Shown here piece after piece: positions 46,734-59,260 of a stretch of 64,000 bases of DNA. The stretch is from contig JABAKD010000022.1 of the NCBI GenBank assembly GCA_012845835.1, forward strand, positions 12,244,718 through 12,308,717. Direction: 5' to 3'. The stretch comes from Undaria pinnatifida. Taxonomy: Eukaryota; Sar; Phaeophyceae; Laminariales; Alariaceae. How positions within the stretch are numbered: position 1 is the stretch's first letter; the number at the start of each line of letters is the position of its first letter. The translations under genes and the position numbers were made by a program. The notes beneath the pieces are model-generated. The model saw only the letters and a program-made list of their open reading frames with translations, had not been told where the DNA came from and did not search any database.

Positions 46734-47634
46734 TACAGTAGTAGTAGTTGCACGAAAATTACGGAAGGTCGTTCGCGTGGTCTCACAGACAGCAGTGTGC
46801 CTTCTTCTGTTGACCGTGGATCTCGGATCCTGACGAGTGGAACGGCTTCGATAAAAAACAGAGTAGCATTTCAGGTACCACCACCAGTAGAGTGTCAGTA
46901 ATAACAATAATTATAGTAGTCTAGACTACAGGAATAAGACGAGACACATAGACATCTACATCATAATATTCTAATAAAGCAGCGGTAAAAATGCACCGTT
47001 TTTTTTCTGGGGCTTCTCACTTCTACTACTACTGCACAAGATGCAGCCTATCTATAAGGAACCCCGTGATTCAGACAACGTTTAGGCCCAAAAAGCGCCA
47101 CGACTTACCTCTATCGTACTGTAGTTCGTACGATTCACGAAGTCGGTAATATACCGGTATCTATAGACTAGTCTAGACTATAGACTACTGTTGTGTCAAA
47201 AATAATAATGCATCTCCAGACCAAGGCTACGGTAGGGGGGGTACCCCCATTTTCACTGGTGTGTTTGAGCTACACGCACGAGTAGCTCTGTACCCTACGG
47301 ATGAAGATGGTTTAGGAACTTGGTTTGCCGCAGCTCAGATCACCTTTGCATTGCGGATTGATTTCGTCAACGTAAAACGTAAAGAAAACGTAAGATTGCA
47401 TGGGAACAAAGGGGTTACTCGCGCGAGTGACCCCTAGCCACTGAAATAAAAGGCCCAAAAGGGGACCCCCCTACCGTAGCCTGGGTCTCCAACGATATGC
47501 GCGGGGGCGTGCTATTCCCCGGCGTACTTTTTTTTTTTTCATGATCACTTTTTTTACTCTCCAGCTCAACTCGAAAGCGAGGCTTTACCCTCAGCAACAA
47601 GCCGTGGTCTCAAATGTCTCCCCTTTCCCCCCCC
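46734..47634. other. No gene recognised
   Basis: Contains TCTAGACTATAGACTA-type short palindromes (about 47165-47190) and a 24-bp inverted repeat (47411-47434) within a block that resembles 31870-31945 in reverse. Confidence 0.45.
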
Positions 47635-47890
47635 CTGGTACGTACCTTCATTTTTATGGCGTATAGGGTTCAGCATTCCCACTTTTCAGCTTTTTATGCT
47701 CGTTGGTTTTCATCTAACCTTGCTAACTCGAGTTTCGCGCTCTCGCGCTCTCTGCTCGTCAAAAAATTACGAAAGAAAAATTACCTACGAGCACGAGTAT
47801 GCACTCGGAGAGACTTGAACCCACGACCTTTGACTTTTGTAGGGACGATGCCTACCACTACTACTATTCCATCGGGAACGCCGACAACAG
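47635..47890 (-). repeat. tRNA-derived SINE, minus-strand divergent copy
   Basis: On the minus strand the head has GATGGAATAGTAGTAGTGG (A-box type), GTGGGTTCAAGTCTCTCC (B box) and then CGAGTGCATACTCGTG. The body has GCGAGAGCGCG, GAGTTAGCAAG and AATGCTGAACCCTATACGC as in the main SINE family. The heads differ from the copies at 2838, 14127 and 57528, so the body is shared between different tRNA heads. Confidence 0.7.
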
Positions 47891-49644
47891 ATACTGTAGT
47901 TACTATCACACGAATTATTTCGGTTGGACGATCGTATGAATGAGGGTACCGATTTTGAGCAACAAGTTTGCACAATCAACAATGTGTGTCGGAAGAGCAA
48001 AACACTACCGACGGCCAAATCTGCCATTCATCAACGTCAATTAGTTCCGTCAATTTTCACAACCAAAAAAAGACGGTAACATTATTGTTACGGCTTGTGG
48101 GCAGGTCACGGTACACTTCATTCCTTCGCACCACGAACGTACCTCCTGCTGTTTGTTTTTAGAATCGTGCAGTAGTTTTGTGAAGACACCATAACAACAA
48201 GACCGCTTTTTGCATTGTTAATTGTTTTCAGTCCTGCGACAATTAGTCTAATTGTGCCCACGAGAAATGAAAAGCGTTTATCGTACGCTTGACGCCGTGT
48301 AACTGTCGACGCCGCGGCCACTCATTTTTGTTTCCCACCACGGCAGTACGGGAGTATTTTCAGCAACATGTTGAAACCAAAACCAATAATAGCTTGAGAA
48401 TATTAGTTTTACAAGACCCGCAGTTAATCCAATAGCATCGGCTTAATTAAGCTCTGTTATATTCAGTGATGTTCAGGCACATTACATCCATTTTTATATT
48501 GAAACGCTCATCATGCCCATGATGGCGTCCGATCGGAAGCGCCATGCATTAAGGACGTGTTAGATAGTGTAAATATGTACCAGGTATGAGCTTCAACTCT
48601 CAGGACTGCACACTACACACTGAAAACAACAGACGAAAATGAAATGGAAATCCCGAGACTGGCCACGAAATACCTGCTATGGAAATAGGCGGCAGCAAGT
48701 CGGGCGAGTGACTGCTTCCATCACCACCATGTTAACGAAAGAAATACAAAAATCTACATCTCAGCCGCCCAAGTAAAGAACGCTGACTATTAATCCAAGG
48801 TCAACAGGAAATCGAAGCCATCCCACGCTAGAAGCGTGCAGCAGGTTCTAGGAATTTTCTGAGCTCCTGACATGAGGAGCTAGGTCAACATCAACATCAT
48901 CATCCATTATCACCCGAAACATGACTTCGAAGACGTTCGTTCGCGGAACCCAACCAACTCTTCTCTGCGCTAGGAAAAAATCAAAAAAACATACACACTC
49001 TCGTGAAGACATCATACTAACCGATCGTTCCACACTTGAGGAGCACAACCGCCCAGGAACATTATTAGTCAATCTAACAACTGCAACCCCTACCATGGGA
49101 TGGCTCAGAAGAAGGGACACGCAATTATCCTGCGTGCTGAAACTACGCTATTGTCTCCGTATGCACGCGTTTGTAACGCCTGTGGAGGATTCGAATAGTT
49201 CCCTCAACATACCTAGCGTCGACACCATAACCCCCTCCTCCCTCGCCCTGCAGCTCGCGTAGTTCGAAACATCGCTTTAGTCAGCTAACAAATGATGCCC
49301 ATGAAAAAAAAAACTTGAAACTATCTCCCCAACAGCCGGGAAATTCTTCGATCTACGGTACAACAGCCGTAGTAATAAACAGCGCGAAAACCAGCCAACA
49401 AACGGTGAAACCCCCGAAAAGACAACAAAAAAACCCTACCCCCCCCCCCCTCCAACCGCCGATCTGAGGACCCTTTCCAAAGATGGCCCTTAACAACCGG
49501 TCAAAACATCCGGACAGACTTGATACCACACCCCCAATCGCTTGCCGATCGAAGCACATCTTCCGAGCATAGCACCTAAACGGTGAACACCTGAAAACGA
49601 CCAAAACCCCACGCCTTAGTAGGGCGCAGCTCACCATTCATGGG
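47891..49644. other. No gene supported; one dispersed repeat
   Basis: The segment 48845-48965 (TTTTCTGAGCTCCTGACATG, CAACATCAACATCATC) matches 33430-33550. Other frames show no motif. Confidence 0.45.
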
Positions 49645-49775
49645 ACTCACCTCACGGCGCTTCGCGCTTGGTGCTCGGAGTATCTGCGCGGTCGGTGAAA
49701 ACCCTATAGACTATGCTCCGCCCCGGCATTGTAGATAAGCGAGGGTCTATGATCTGACAGACCGCGGCCATGCAT
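49645..49775 (+). repeat. Dispersed repeat with CACGGCGCTTCGCGCTTGG
   Basis: Forward copy of the family described at 29645-29775. Confidence 0.65.
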
Positions 49776-51392
49776 GAATGGCTATCCACCGCGGCTATCC
49801 CCCGTCGCCGATCGAAGGTTACTTTCCATAAATAACCCAGCCGCCATGATCCGATGTCCCGCATCTCAGTCGTTCATCCCCCTCCCTAACTTTCGAGCCC
49901 AAGACAGCGACAATGCCTACACACTGCATTAAGGATACAGCATTACGGACAACTTACAGCTCCTTGATACTGCATTGATCCATTTCCAACTCCAAGATAT
50001 TTCCTGGTCTAACTCCAAGTGTTTTGTCCCCAGGTCGGGAGGAAGGTGCTAAAAGGGTTAAGGGCACGTCCCCTATCCCCGCATCCCGGGCTGCTTCGTA
50101 TGGCCAACTTTATGGACGGGTGGTACGATAGAGGCAAAACTTTTCCCGGAAAATCATTTTCTGAATGACGGGGCCCCTTAATCTTCAGAGCCCCAAAGCT
50201 CTTGTCTATACTACCTCCAAGTAATTGGTCCCCAAACACGGGTTTCCAGTCGTAAAGGCGTTAACCCAGGATCGTCTGAATGTCATTCTTGTTTCCCAAT
50301 CTGATGTTTTTGTTACACCTAAGCCATTAGTTTGGTCATCGGGCAGCACTTCCATTTTACTGGCAACAAGTTTTTGCCTCAGGGGGTATACTAGTAATGG
50401 TATATACTTCTTCGAGTATGGGGCCTCGGAAACAAAATGGTGCATCGTTACCGTAGCATGTATCTATAAGACAGTACACAACACACCCCGAGGGACGATT
50501 GTCAGAGCCGGTTTCCTCCCGAACCAGGGGGAGACACCCAACGGGAATAGCGGTTTAAGCGTCAATCTGCTCGACGTCCCTTTCCATACCGTAAATGGCG
50601 GTGGATAGCACACCGCCACGGACGAGTTTCGTGAGTGCCGATTTATCGACGACCGGTAGTCTACACGCTGAGTGACACGTCTGTGGTAAGATCTGGACAT
50701 CCTCCCAAAGCCGCCACGGTTGTTACTTGTGCCGCGCTGGTTTCGGAGGAAACCGGACCTCAGCATTTCATCCCAGGGTAGGTGTTATTATCAAATACGG
50801 TAGGCGCGTCGCTCGACGTTTCAACTCTACCGTTCGTTGAGAAAATCGACATTGAAGCTCGTCCGTGTCTTCTGCACTGTCATGGTACGGTACTTCGAAA
50901 AAACGAAACATAAAACTCCCTGCATCTGAGGCTAGACGCACATAGCGCTGTACGGGTACAGTCGTAGTCCCGCGTTTGTGCGGTACCAAGCGCGAGCCCC
51001 AAATTGAGTTGTACGGTGAAAATCGTTTGCCACGGCCTCGACCTAAAGAGAACCGCACTATCCCGGGGAAGTTCGAGTCCCCAAGCTAGAGCGGTCGGAA
51101 TCGCGTGCCACGACTTCGTCCTAAAGAGTACCGCACTATTAATACTACCCCGCGATAAGTTCGGGGTCCCACTTTCGTGTGTGCATTGTCGTCTGGCAGG
51201 GCACCGCACTAACGAAGAAACACGAACCGTACGTATCCAGAATATAGTTTTCCAATCATCCGTCAGGTCAACGACGCCTGGCAAACCAACCGAAACTTGG
51301 CGGGGGATTTCCACCTCAGTTCAGCTAGTCCAACAGCAGAGGCGAAACCATATCTCTCAGCAAGACCGATGATGATGATGGCGGTGATGATA

Positions 51393-51429
<37 letters not shown>

Positions 51430-51756
51430 CGATGATGAAGATATTGTTTTCACATCCGGTCGTTTCCCTGAATCTTAGCCCGTGGTCACAGAAACATGCT
51501 AAAAAAGCATCCCAAGCGGAAAAAAATACCACAAAAAAAGACGGCGCCACCCTCAATCCGACCTGTACAACACCAGGCAGGAGCGAGTCTTGATCGGAAA
51601 AATGCTCAAGCAAGACTCGTGATGATGATCATCATCGTCTTCATCGATATCATCGTGATTATCTCACATTAGATCATTTTGCTGATATCAATGCCCGTGG
51701 TCACAAAAAAAACACCCAGATCGAAACAGACAGGGGTGAAAAAAAATGTACCCCTT
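49776..51756. other. No gene supported; dispersed repeats and an (ATG)n tract
   Basis: 50160-50330 is another GACGGGGCCCCTTAATC family copy. 50990-51210 has repeated CCGCACTA motifs spaced about 80 bp apart. 51364-51440 is an (ATG)n microsatellite. No exon seen. Confidence 0.5.
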
Positions 51757-52542
51757 TCAGTCTGACCTATCCAACAGCAAGAGAGAACCCTCATCGGAAA
51801 AATCTTTGAGCAAGACTGCATCGCCGGGGAACGGAGCTCCAGAGGTGCTCGTCAGCTTCAGCCGGGATCCCCGCGCCCTCTGCCACCCCGGCTTCCTCGA
51901 GTACTCCTCCATCACCTCAAGGCACGGAGTGTCGTCGAACTTAAGCATCGTCATTCCTTGACCCACCGCCACGCGAATTTCCTCCGCGTTTGAGCCCGCG
52001 GGCAGTTCTGACAATGGTCGGTACTGCGGTCGTAGGCACTTCGCTATCCGTACGGTCATTGCCCAACGTATGCGCATAATACCCGAGGGGTTCCCTCTTG
52101 CTCGCCTGCTACCTCCCCCCTGTACGTCATCCCGCGTGGCCCCCGACATAGACCCTATGCGCACGCCTGGACGATCCCCTGCTGCTTGTGCGCCACCTCC
52201 CCTTGGTGACGCATCTCGTGTGGGGTCCCCAGAGGTAGGCCCTCCCACAGCAAGGATAGACGCTGCTCGCCGGATACCCCCCCCCGTTAATAGTGGACTC
52301 TCCGAGGTAGATCCACCTACAGGAGCGGTAGGAGCGAGTAGGGGCTCTTCTGCGGTGTCAACGAGGCGGCAAGACCGGAGAACAGCTCCCTGAAGAGCAG
52401 CGTAAGATATGCAGATGTGGTAGTGGTTCGCCGTCTCGCCCGCCTCCGGCCCCAAGGTTTGACGCTGCGCCATCCCCAAGAGGAAAATCTTTACAATTCC
52501 CCCGAAGCTCAAGGTTGGCTGCGGTAGATCGAACTGCTGGCG
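51757..52542 (-). CDS. Last exon of the F-box protein
   Basis: 786 nt ending in TGA at 51759-51757. The acceptor GGGAGTGCAG follows a pyrimidine-rich stretch (52555-52600). It encodes QFDLPQPTLSFGGIVKIFLL, YHICISYAALQG and then a long tail with MRIRWAMTVRIAKCLRPQYR and SDEGSLLLLDRSD. An acceptor 6 nt further in (CGCCAG) is possible and would drop two residues. Confidence 0.72.
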   Translation of the reverse strand, partial: RQQFDLPQPTLSFGGIVKIFLLGMAQRQTLGPEAGETANHYHICISYAALQGAVLRSCRLVDTAEEPLLAPTAPVGGSTSESPLLTGGGIRRAASILAVGGPTSGDPTRDASPRGGGAQAAGDRPGVRIGSMSGATRDDVQGGGSRRARGNPSGIMRIRWAMTVRIAKCLRPQYRPLSELPAGSNAEEIRVAVGQGMTMLKFDDTPCLEVMEEYSRKPGWQRARGSRLKLTSTSGAPFPGDAVLLKDFSDEGSLLLLDRSD

Positions 52543-55001
52543 CTGCACTCCCGTAAGGACAGGCATGGACAAAACGGGGAGGAAGTGAACAAGATGTGTG
52601 TTAGAATTTTGGGTTGGGTTACATGAAAAAGTTAAACGCCAGCTACGAGTTCGACCGATTGAGTGGTAGATACTCAGCTTTGCAAGTTGCGTGAGACGTC
52701 GGCTGCAAGTGTTTTACATTTTTTTTTTATCCATGGCGTCTTCGTGCTTAGTTACCAGGTACACTTTAGTCTAGCCGGACAATGTATTTCCCCCATGTGC
52801 AAAAAAAAGTCCTATATCTCGTCCGTAGTGTCACTGCACATCAACTAAATAATATTGGACCTCAAATATCAAAATCAAACACGCCCCCTGATGATAAGTC
52901 AGTACCTGGAGGAGAATTTACGACGTCAGAACCTGATCCTCAGAACAAACATACAAAACAAGATGTTTCAAGATGTTTAGGCCCGCCTATGAAAGGCGGC
53001 AATACGAACAATGCGAACATAGCAACATATTCAGGCCTGTGTGTGAACCGCGGCAATATAACCTATGTATAGTCATGTCACGAAAAGATTATCGCGGTGT
53101 TACTCATAACCAGCGACTTACATCCGAGGAAACAAAGCAAAAGCATCTGATGTACGTTTAATGCACCCCTGTAAGTATAAAACATAATATATCGGCCCGC
53201 TCTGCGTCCCCTCGGAACTTCTTCACACTTGGCGTCGTCGGCAGAAGAGTCTCACCGTCATCGACCCCTCCACACGAAAGCGAGGGCTTTCGTAGTACGG
53301 CTTGCCCTGATTCACCCCAGGGTGAGTGAGCTGAAAATACGCCTCCACGGGGTTGTAGGTAGGCTGATCGGGCTGCCAGAACGAGGTGTATGGTGTCAAC
53401 GCAAACGACGACACTACCGCAAGGTCATCCGCCTGAGAAAACAGAACATGTGTTTTCAGGCAGGACAGGGTTGCGGGTTTGGGTTGGGTTGGGTTGGGTT
53501 GGGTTAGGTTAGATTATAGGTTAAGGCGCGGGGGGGCGCTCACTTCATGCATAGCCGTAGTCGTACGACCGTAGACCCTGGCATCCCCAAAGTACCGGGA
53601 CGGAGCACGTCCTTTGTTCACCGACCAGGTAGACATCGCGTGCACCAAGCACGAAGCGCCGTGAGGTGTTCGGCGAGTCACGTGACGGGTGGTTAGTGGT
53701 GGGCCGGGTGTGCCACACGAGGTGCCGGTCCAAGTGGTGATGACGAAAGCGCGCTGCGGCTGCAAGCATTCATCTCAACAATCGCATCGGGCGTTCAATT
53801 ACGAACATCAGCAACATTAATAGACACATCTAAAACTCCGCGTACGCTGATATTTAGGTATTTGGCGCGTTATCTATATCGCAATATTTATGTGGGCACC
53901 TAGTGGGCATTTTTTGCTGTCTAAAACTGAATGTGGCGTTTTTTCCATACGCATCAAGGGCCTAAAACTCGAGACGAGACGAAGCAAGGTTATTCGCCCC
54001 GTCCCGTTCGAGAACCAGAGCAGTGTTAGTAGGGCACCAGCTGCCAGGAGTTTGAGACGACGCACACAAAGCATGGGCTTGAGAGCGTTGCCTGCAACAA
54101 TAACTGCCCGCCACAGTATAAACGCGCGGAAGCCGCGATGGGTTGCGCTTTGGGGTAGCTTCAGGTGGTTACGGTTGGAGTAGCTTGGGGATAGAACCAC
54201 AATCTAAAAGCGATCGATGACGAGGAACGAACGCAGGCAAGGGGCTGACACGGCAAAGGAACAACTGATTGCTCTGTGCTCCAGCTACTGCTGTGGTGTG
54301 CCCTCATCGCTGCTGAAACCAAGCAACAGACACATCTTGCCTGGGCTCGAGAGCAGGGGCGCCGGTCTGTCGAAGGGCTAACCCAACCGTCGCGGCAGTT
54401 ATTCATGGTGCCGCAGTGGAGGCGTGCAGCGGTTGTGTGTGTGTTGGGCAGTCGGTATGCTGTGTGTGCTGGCATGTGGCTGCAGGTAGGTCATCTCCCA
54501 GGCCAGAACAAGTAAATCTGCATATTTCCTCCAAAACTACATCACAAAATATCGCGATGGTGGGCACTCCCACCTTCGCGATATTTTGGTATGTGCGGAC
54601 CACGTATGGTGAAAATACCCCAACAGCCCGGGGTCGTCTAAAACTCCAGACGCACATAGTTCGGCTCTAAACGACCAATATCGCGATACTTCCGAGTTTT
54701 AGATGTGTCTAGTACATTTGGAACTGCCAGCAAGAAACGCCTAATCTGAGCAAGCAAACGCTCGAAACGATGCTGTTTCAACACCCTTGAGTACTCACCC
54801 TTTAATGGGCAGCCAGCCGTCAAGGGATTCCCGCCACCAAAACTAGTATACTACCCCGAATAGGCCTCGACGTGTCAAAACAATGAAAGGCTGCCATCAC
54901 CTGGCAGGTTTGCCCCGCCGCTGGAGGTTACTCACCAAATCGTACTCTAGCCACTCGTCCTTATCGGCGACGGCGGAGGGCGCGCTAGACCAGTAGCACC
55001 T
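51757..55001 (-). CDS. F-box family protein (plant At4g00755 type), three 3' exons; 5' part not found
   Basis: Exons 55001-54936, 53432-53256 and 52542-51757 are joined by introns of 1503 and 713 bp, all in phase 0. Together they give 342 residues. The text runs RCYWSSAPS, DEWLEYDL, SSFALTPYTSFWQPDQPTYN, GKPYYESPRFRVEG, QFDLPQPTLSFGGIVKIFLL, GMAQRQ and YHICISYAALQG. This order matches the conserved C-terminal domain of plant F-box proteins like At4g00755, as I recall it. F-box proteins are substrate receptors of SCF ubiquitin ligases, so a role in ubiquitination is inferred. The last exon adds a tail of about 200 residues that is partly Gly/Ser-rich and not known to me from the plant family. 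The N-terminal F-box should lie upstream; a 52-nt ATG-started piece with a donor at 56743-56692 is a weak candidate first exon. Confidence 0.72.
53256..53432 (-). CDS. Exon of the F-box protein (WQPDQPTY block)
   Basis: 177 nt, 59 codons, phase 0. The acceptor is GTTTTCTCAG and the donor GTGAGACT. It encodes YTSFWQPDQPTYNPVEAYF and GKPYYESPRFRVEGSMT. Confidence 0.78.
53540..53690 (-). repeat. Dispersed repeat with CACGAAGCGCCGTGAGG, reverse copy
   Basis: Copy of the family at 29645, lying in the first recognised intron of the F-box gene. It is preceded by a (GGGTT)n tract at 53480-53508. Confidence 0.65.
54936..55001 (-). CDS. Exon of the F-box protein (RCYWSS block)
   Basis: 66 nt, 22 codons. 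The acceptor is CATGTCCTTTCAG and the donor GTGAGTAAC. It encodes RCYWSSAPSAVADKDEWLEY plus DL. The R-C-Y-W-S-S block is the start of the family's conserved C-terminal domain. Confidence 0.75.
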
Positions 55002-55049
55002 CTGAAAGGACATGCACCCGCTGGAGAGGGGTAGAAGGTCGGGTTGTGG

Positions 55050-55395
55050 GGGAGGGGTGAGGGGGCTGGGTTCGGTTGGGGGGGTTGAGGGATGAGTGGG
55101 TGGGTGGGTGGGTGGGTGGGCAAGAGGGGGCGGTTGGCAGTACTCAACCGAAGAAGGAGCAAAGGCCAGGCATCGCAATGGCGAAGAACCGGCCTTCAAA
55201 CACGCTCGGCCAACATTCCACGCTGACTAAGAAAACTGGTACAATCCATATTTGGTGGGTGGGCAAGAGGGGCCGGTTAGCAGTACTCAACCGAAGAAGG
55301 AACAAAGGCAAGGCATCACAATGGCGAAGAACCGGCCTTCAAACACGCGCGGCCAACGTTCCACGCTGACTAGGAAAAAACTGGTCGACAATCCA
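55050..55395. repeat. GGGT-rich tract plus about 130-bp tandem duplication
   Basis: A (GGGT)n tract at 55094-55120 is followed by two copies of a block starting GTGGGTGGGCAAGAGGGG, with CAGTACTCAACCGAAGAAGG and GCGAAGAACCGGCCTTCAAA (about 55110-55245 and 55250-55390). Confidence 0.75.
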
Positions 55396-57527
55396 CGTTT
55401 GACTCGTCATTGGACAAGGGTTTAAAATCACATACATTTCAAACATACTTTCCAAGCAGAGTCAAGGCCTACCGAGGCAAATGCCCAATTTAACTGTCAA
55501 TTATGCCATCCTATCTGCAAATCGCTCGTGTGTCGGAAATATTACCAGTTGGAGAAAGCGTTAGGTACCTCGGGGTAGCTGATGTCCCTTCCAAAAAATC
55601 ATGGACGCGAAACAAGAAAAGTGTATAGGAGTCGATAGAGCCAGTGCGGTAAATGGCTGCGGTGGGATGTGAACACTTGACATATTTCGCCCCGTTGCAG
55701 TTAACTGTCAGTTTACAAACGCCTGCGATTGAGCACGTTTCGGGGCGCCTTAAACACGATATTTGGCGAAAGTGTTAACGGAAGAGTTGCCGATCTCACC
55801 ATAAAAACAAGACACAGTCGAGCCTAACCCGGGGATGAAAAGCGAATATCCCCGGTTTTCGGTGCCCATATATTGGCTTAAGTCTGTCGCAGGGGGTCTG
55901 CCATGCATGGCTCTTGAGCTTGAAACGCGTCAATGTTATCTTCCTGACATTTCTGCGGCTGCTCGACGGTATTTGACGACGTCCTGCCAACTTGTACCGA
56001 GTCGGAGTCGAATTGGCTATAAACGGCACGTTTAAATATTTGCACTTATCCGTTGTATGGTACGGTCCCTAGGGTAAAATTAACTATTCTGAAGGGCTAA
56101 AAGAGCGAAAAGAGAAAGGGTTAGCCTGGCCCTGAAGCACGCTGCAACAGAAAGGAGACGATACGCTAGAGCCGCAGAGCTCTGACAACTACTGTGGGTA
56201 CCGGCACTGTCGCCACGGGCATTTAAAACCATAAAAATAAGGAGGGTCGTCAAAAACGCAAAAGCGTCTCATTCGGCAGGCGCTGATGCTAAAGCCGCAG
56301 TATCTCGCGATCGGCAAGGCTTATCAGCGCGTGTTGAGAGTTGAACGACGCGGGCAATCAACGCGAACATCATAAAATAAAATCGCGTTGCTATCAAATA
56401 GGCGGCGCGATGTCGCGTTTTGAGAGAAAAAAAACGACACTTAATTGGCACTGACAGTTAATAGGGACATTTACCCCTATGGGTTAGGGTCAGCGTGTAA
56501 AGTCAACCACAATTTAAACACTTCGTCGAAGCCAAGCCCTCCGATCACGTAGAGTGCATTCTTTCAGATGCAAACCGAGCGAAGTACGCCAACACTATTC
56601 TCTTGCATTAACCCCTGTCGTCCCGTCCAACTTCTCCGAGGTCTTGCTTTGGCGAGGTACTGCTGTATCTTCCCTCTCGACGCAGGCTCACCATTCTCTT
56701 TGGCATCGGCGTCCAGCGCTGGTGGTGACGGCTTTGCTACCATGCATCATCATCCAGCACGCTGACGGCATCAGCGTGTGTCTCGGAACCTAAGCAGTGG
56801 AAACCAAACACATAACACGCACATGTTGGACGGATCAGATCCCCACGCATAATCTGCGTCTGACACATTGGTCAATACCATCCACATGGTCTATAGACCA
56901 TGCTGCCCGGGGAGAGTCGGATTATCTTCATTACCTAGTGTATGTTTCCTGGTTTGGATCTGTACTACACAGATACTGCACAACAGCTGTAGTATCCACA
57001 TGATCTATCAAGATCGTGATCTGCCCGATGTGTGCATTGCAATCGTGTCAGGAGGCGGCATTTTTTGGCGTCGTCAGTTACACATGTAAAAAATAAAAAT
57101 ACAAATACACTCCAGCTGTGAGGTCCGACGATTAAGGCTACTGGGGGACCCAAGCGTCCCCAGGTCTCCGGTTTCCCGGTAACTCTAATATCTAGATGTT
57201 TTATCGGAACAGTAAAACACATGGCTAGGTTAATACGCTGCGGTTAGAGCTTCGGCTGGTTCGTGGAACACAGACCCGGAAACCCATGAAAAAGGGCTCA
57301 ATCCACAATGCCGTGAGTCTCTTCAGATCGGTGTCCCTCTGGTTCTCAGCAGAGGTTCACACCTCGACTTTGAGGCACTTCAGTGGTCAAAATTTTGGGT
57401 ACACAAAACGAGACAAAAAACGACCCCCAACAGAACGTATGCACTTCACTAGCGCGCAGCTACAGCTCCCCACAAGCAACGACGGCCCGCGAAATTGAGG
57501 GACGCTCCCGGTGGGGTGGATGACGAG
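55396..57527. other. No gene confirmed
   Basis: No F-box-like exon found on the minus strand. A 52-nt segment (56743-56692, minus) begins with ATG and ends at a GTGAGC donor in phase 1, which alone cannot be joined to the exon at 55001. No named repeat was seen. Confidence 0.35.
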
Positions 57528-57830
57528 CCGGTCGCCCCGGTGGCGTATCAGGTTATCCTCGAGCCTGGTATAGGTCACTTTCGTGAGTTCGAGCCCCGCC
57601 GAGTGCATACTCGTATAAATCCGTTGGGACTTCTTCTTGTGCACAAATGGACTTGCGGAAAGCACGAGAGCGTGAGTTAGCAACACTCGATGAAAAATCG
57701 ACAAGCAGTGAGCTTGCTGAACCCTATGCGCGATAACAATTGAAGGCGAGAACCGGGGGGAAGAAGGGACGACACCTGTGACCACGGCTTGTCCAGAAGC
57801 TGGAAAGTAGAAGTGTGAGAAAGAAAAAAA
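57528..57830 (+). repeat. tRNA-derived SINE, copy 3, with target duplication
   Basis: About 303 bp, same head and body as copies 1 and 2, ending GAGAAAGAAAAAAA. It is flanked by ATGACGA on both sides (57520-57526 and 57830-57836), a likely target-site duplication. Confidence 0.82.
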
Positions 57831-58129
57831 TGACGACGTCGGGTGCGCCAGCCAGCAGTCGTAGGCAGCCAGAAGCGACTCACGAGATATTTTCGTGAGT
57901 TCGAACTTACGAGAAGCAACACCAAGAGCTACCGAAATCGCGGAAATATTTCAATTCACGCGCGGGAGCCTAATACAATGGGTACATCACCGATGAAAAA
58001 ACGGTTTTCACCAAAAGCTTGCTGCTCACCAGGCGAATGATATAACTCTGTAATATGTGGGGTTTAAGGGCTCAGAAGAAACTATAAACGGGCACTAATA
58101 TAGGGGTGGTTAGTTACGGAGTCCAAAAA

Positions 58130-58560
58130 AGCAGGGCTTTTCACGGGTCGGGTCAAATGTCGCGGTTCGGGTCAAATGTCGGGGGTCGGGTCGGGTCGGG
58201 TCAGGCCAGCTGATCCGACCCGACCCGACCCGTGGGAATTTCGAGACGTCTTGACCCCACCCGACCCGACCCGACCCGCGAGAATTTCGAGACGTCTTGA
58301 CCCGAACCGACCCGACCCGACCCGCGAGAATTTCGAAATGCCTTGACCCGATCCGACCCGGCCCGCGAGATTTTGAAAGCCTCCTGACCCTACCCGACCC
58401 GACCCGCGAGATTTTGAAATCCTCCTGACCCGACCCGACCCGACCCGCCACAATTCGGGTGACCCGCGAAATGCGGGTTTCATGCGGGTCAGGTCGACTT
58501 GACCCGTGACGTTTCTCACGGGCCAAAGTCGAAAAGTCACGGGTCAAAGCATATATACCT
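58130..58560. repeat. (GACCC)n / (GGGTC)n minisatellite, array 1
   Basis: Runs of GACCC pentamers alternate with GCGAGAATTTCGAGACGTCTT or GCGAGATTTTGAAATCCTCCT spacers, period about 41-47 bp. The complementary strand is G-rich with many GGG runs. Frames through it give VGSGR repeats and are not genes. Confidence 0.92.
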
Positions 58561-58769
58561 CGGTCGGTTGGTTGGTCCTTGGTCCTCGTACTTTTCCCAG
58601 GATGTCGTGTTCTCTGGTTATTTCTACCGGTATTGTTTGCAGCAGCATTTTGTGGTGTGCGCGCGAAAAATGAGAAGGAAACCGCATCCAACACGCATGG
58701 GCAATTAGCCACGCCCGTAGCCCTAGACCACCGGTCGACGAGCGACCTGACGAGCGAGCTAGTTGTATG

Positions 58770-59260
58770 TGCAGTCTACGGCCCCGGCAAGCAGCCTAGC
58801 TGAGCCGCCTCCGGCAGCAAGCCCACAACTGGGGCGGTGGATCTGTCAGCAGGGGCTGCGATTCGCGAGGATGCGTTCGTTGTCTGCTGCTGGTGCTTGC
58901 TGCTGCCAGAGTGCTGCTGCTGCTGTGCTGCTGCTGCTTCGACGACGACTGCTCTTGCTTTTTTACGTTTGGTCACATTTCGTACTCGTATGATATTTCT
59001 CGAGCTAGCTACCACTACTGTATGCCTATCTTTTATCTATATATGCAGTCTCCAGCCCCGGCAAGCAGCCTAGCTGAGCCGCCCCCGGCAGCAAGCCCAC
59101 AACTGGGGCGGTGGATCTGTCAGCAGGGGCTGCGATCCGCGAGAATCCGGGGTTTGCTGCTAGTGCTTGCTGCTGCCAGTGCTGCTGCTGCTGCTGCTTC
59201 GACGACGACTGCCCTTGCCTTCCTACGTTTAGTGACATTTCGTACTGGTATGATCGTATT
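58770..59260. repeat. About 270-bp tandem duplication containing a CTG microsatellite
   Basis: CCCCGGCAAGCAGCCTAGCTG followed by GGGGCGGTGGATCTGTCAGC occurs at about 58782 and 59055. Each copy ends with GCTGCTGCT triplets and TTCGACGACGACTGC. Copies are nearly identical over about 110 bp. Confidence 0.85.

Noticed and set aside
53480-53508. Telomere-like (GGGTT)n tract
   Set aside because: Only a few units inside an intron, with gene exons on both sides; a simple repeat.
58110-58712. 200-codon minus-strand frame
   Set aside because: Translation of the (GGGTC)n array into VGSGR-type repeats.
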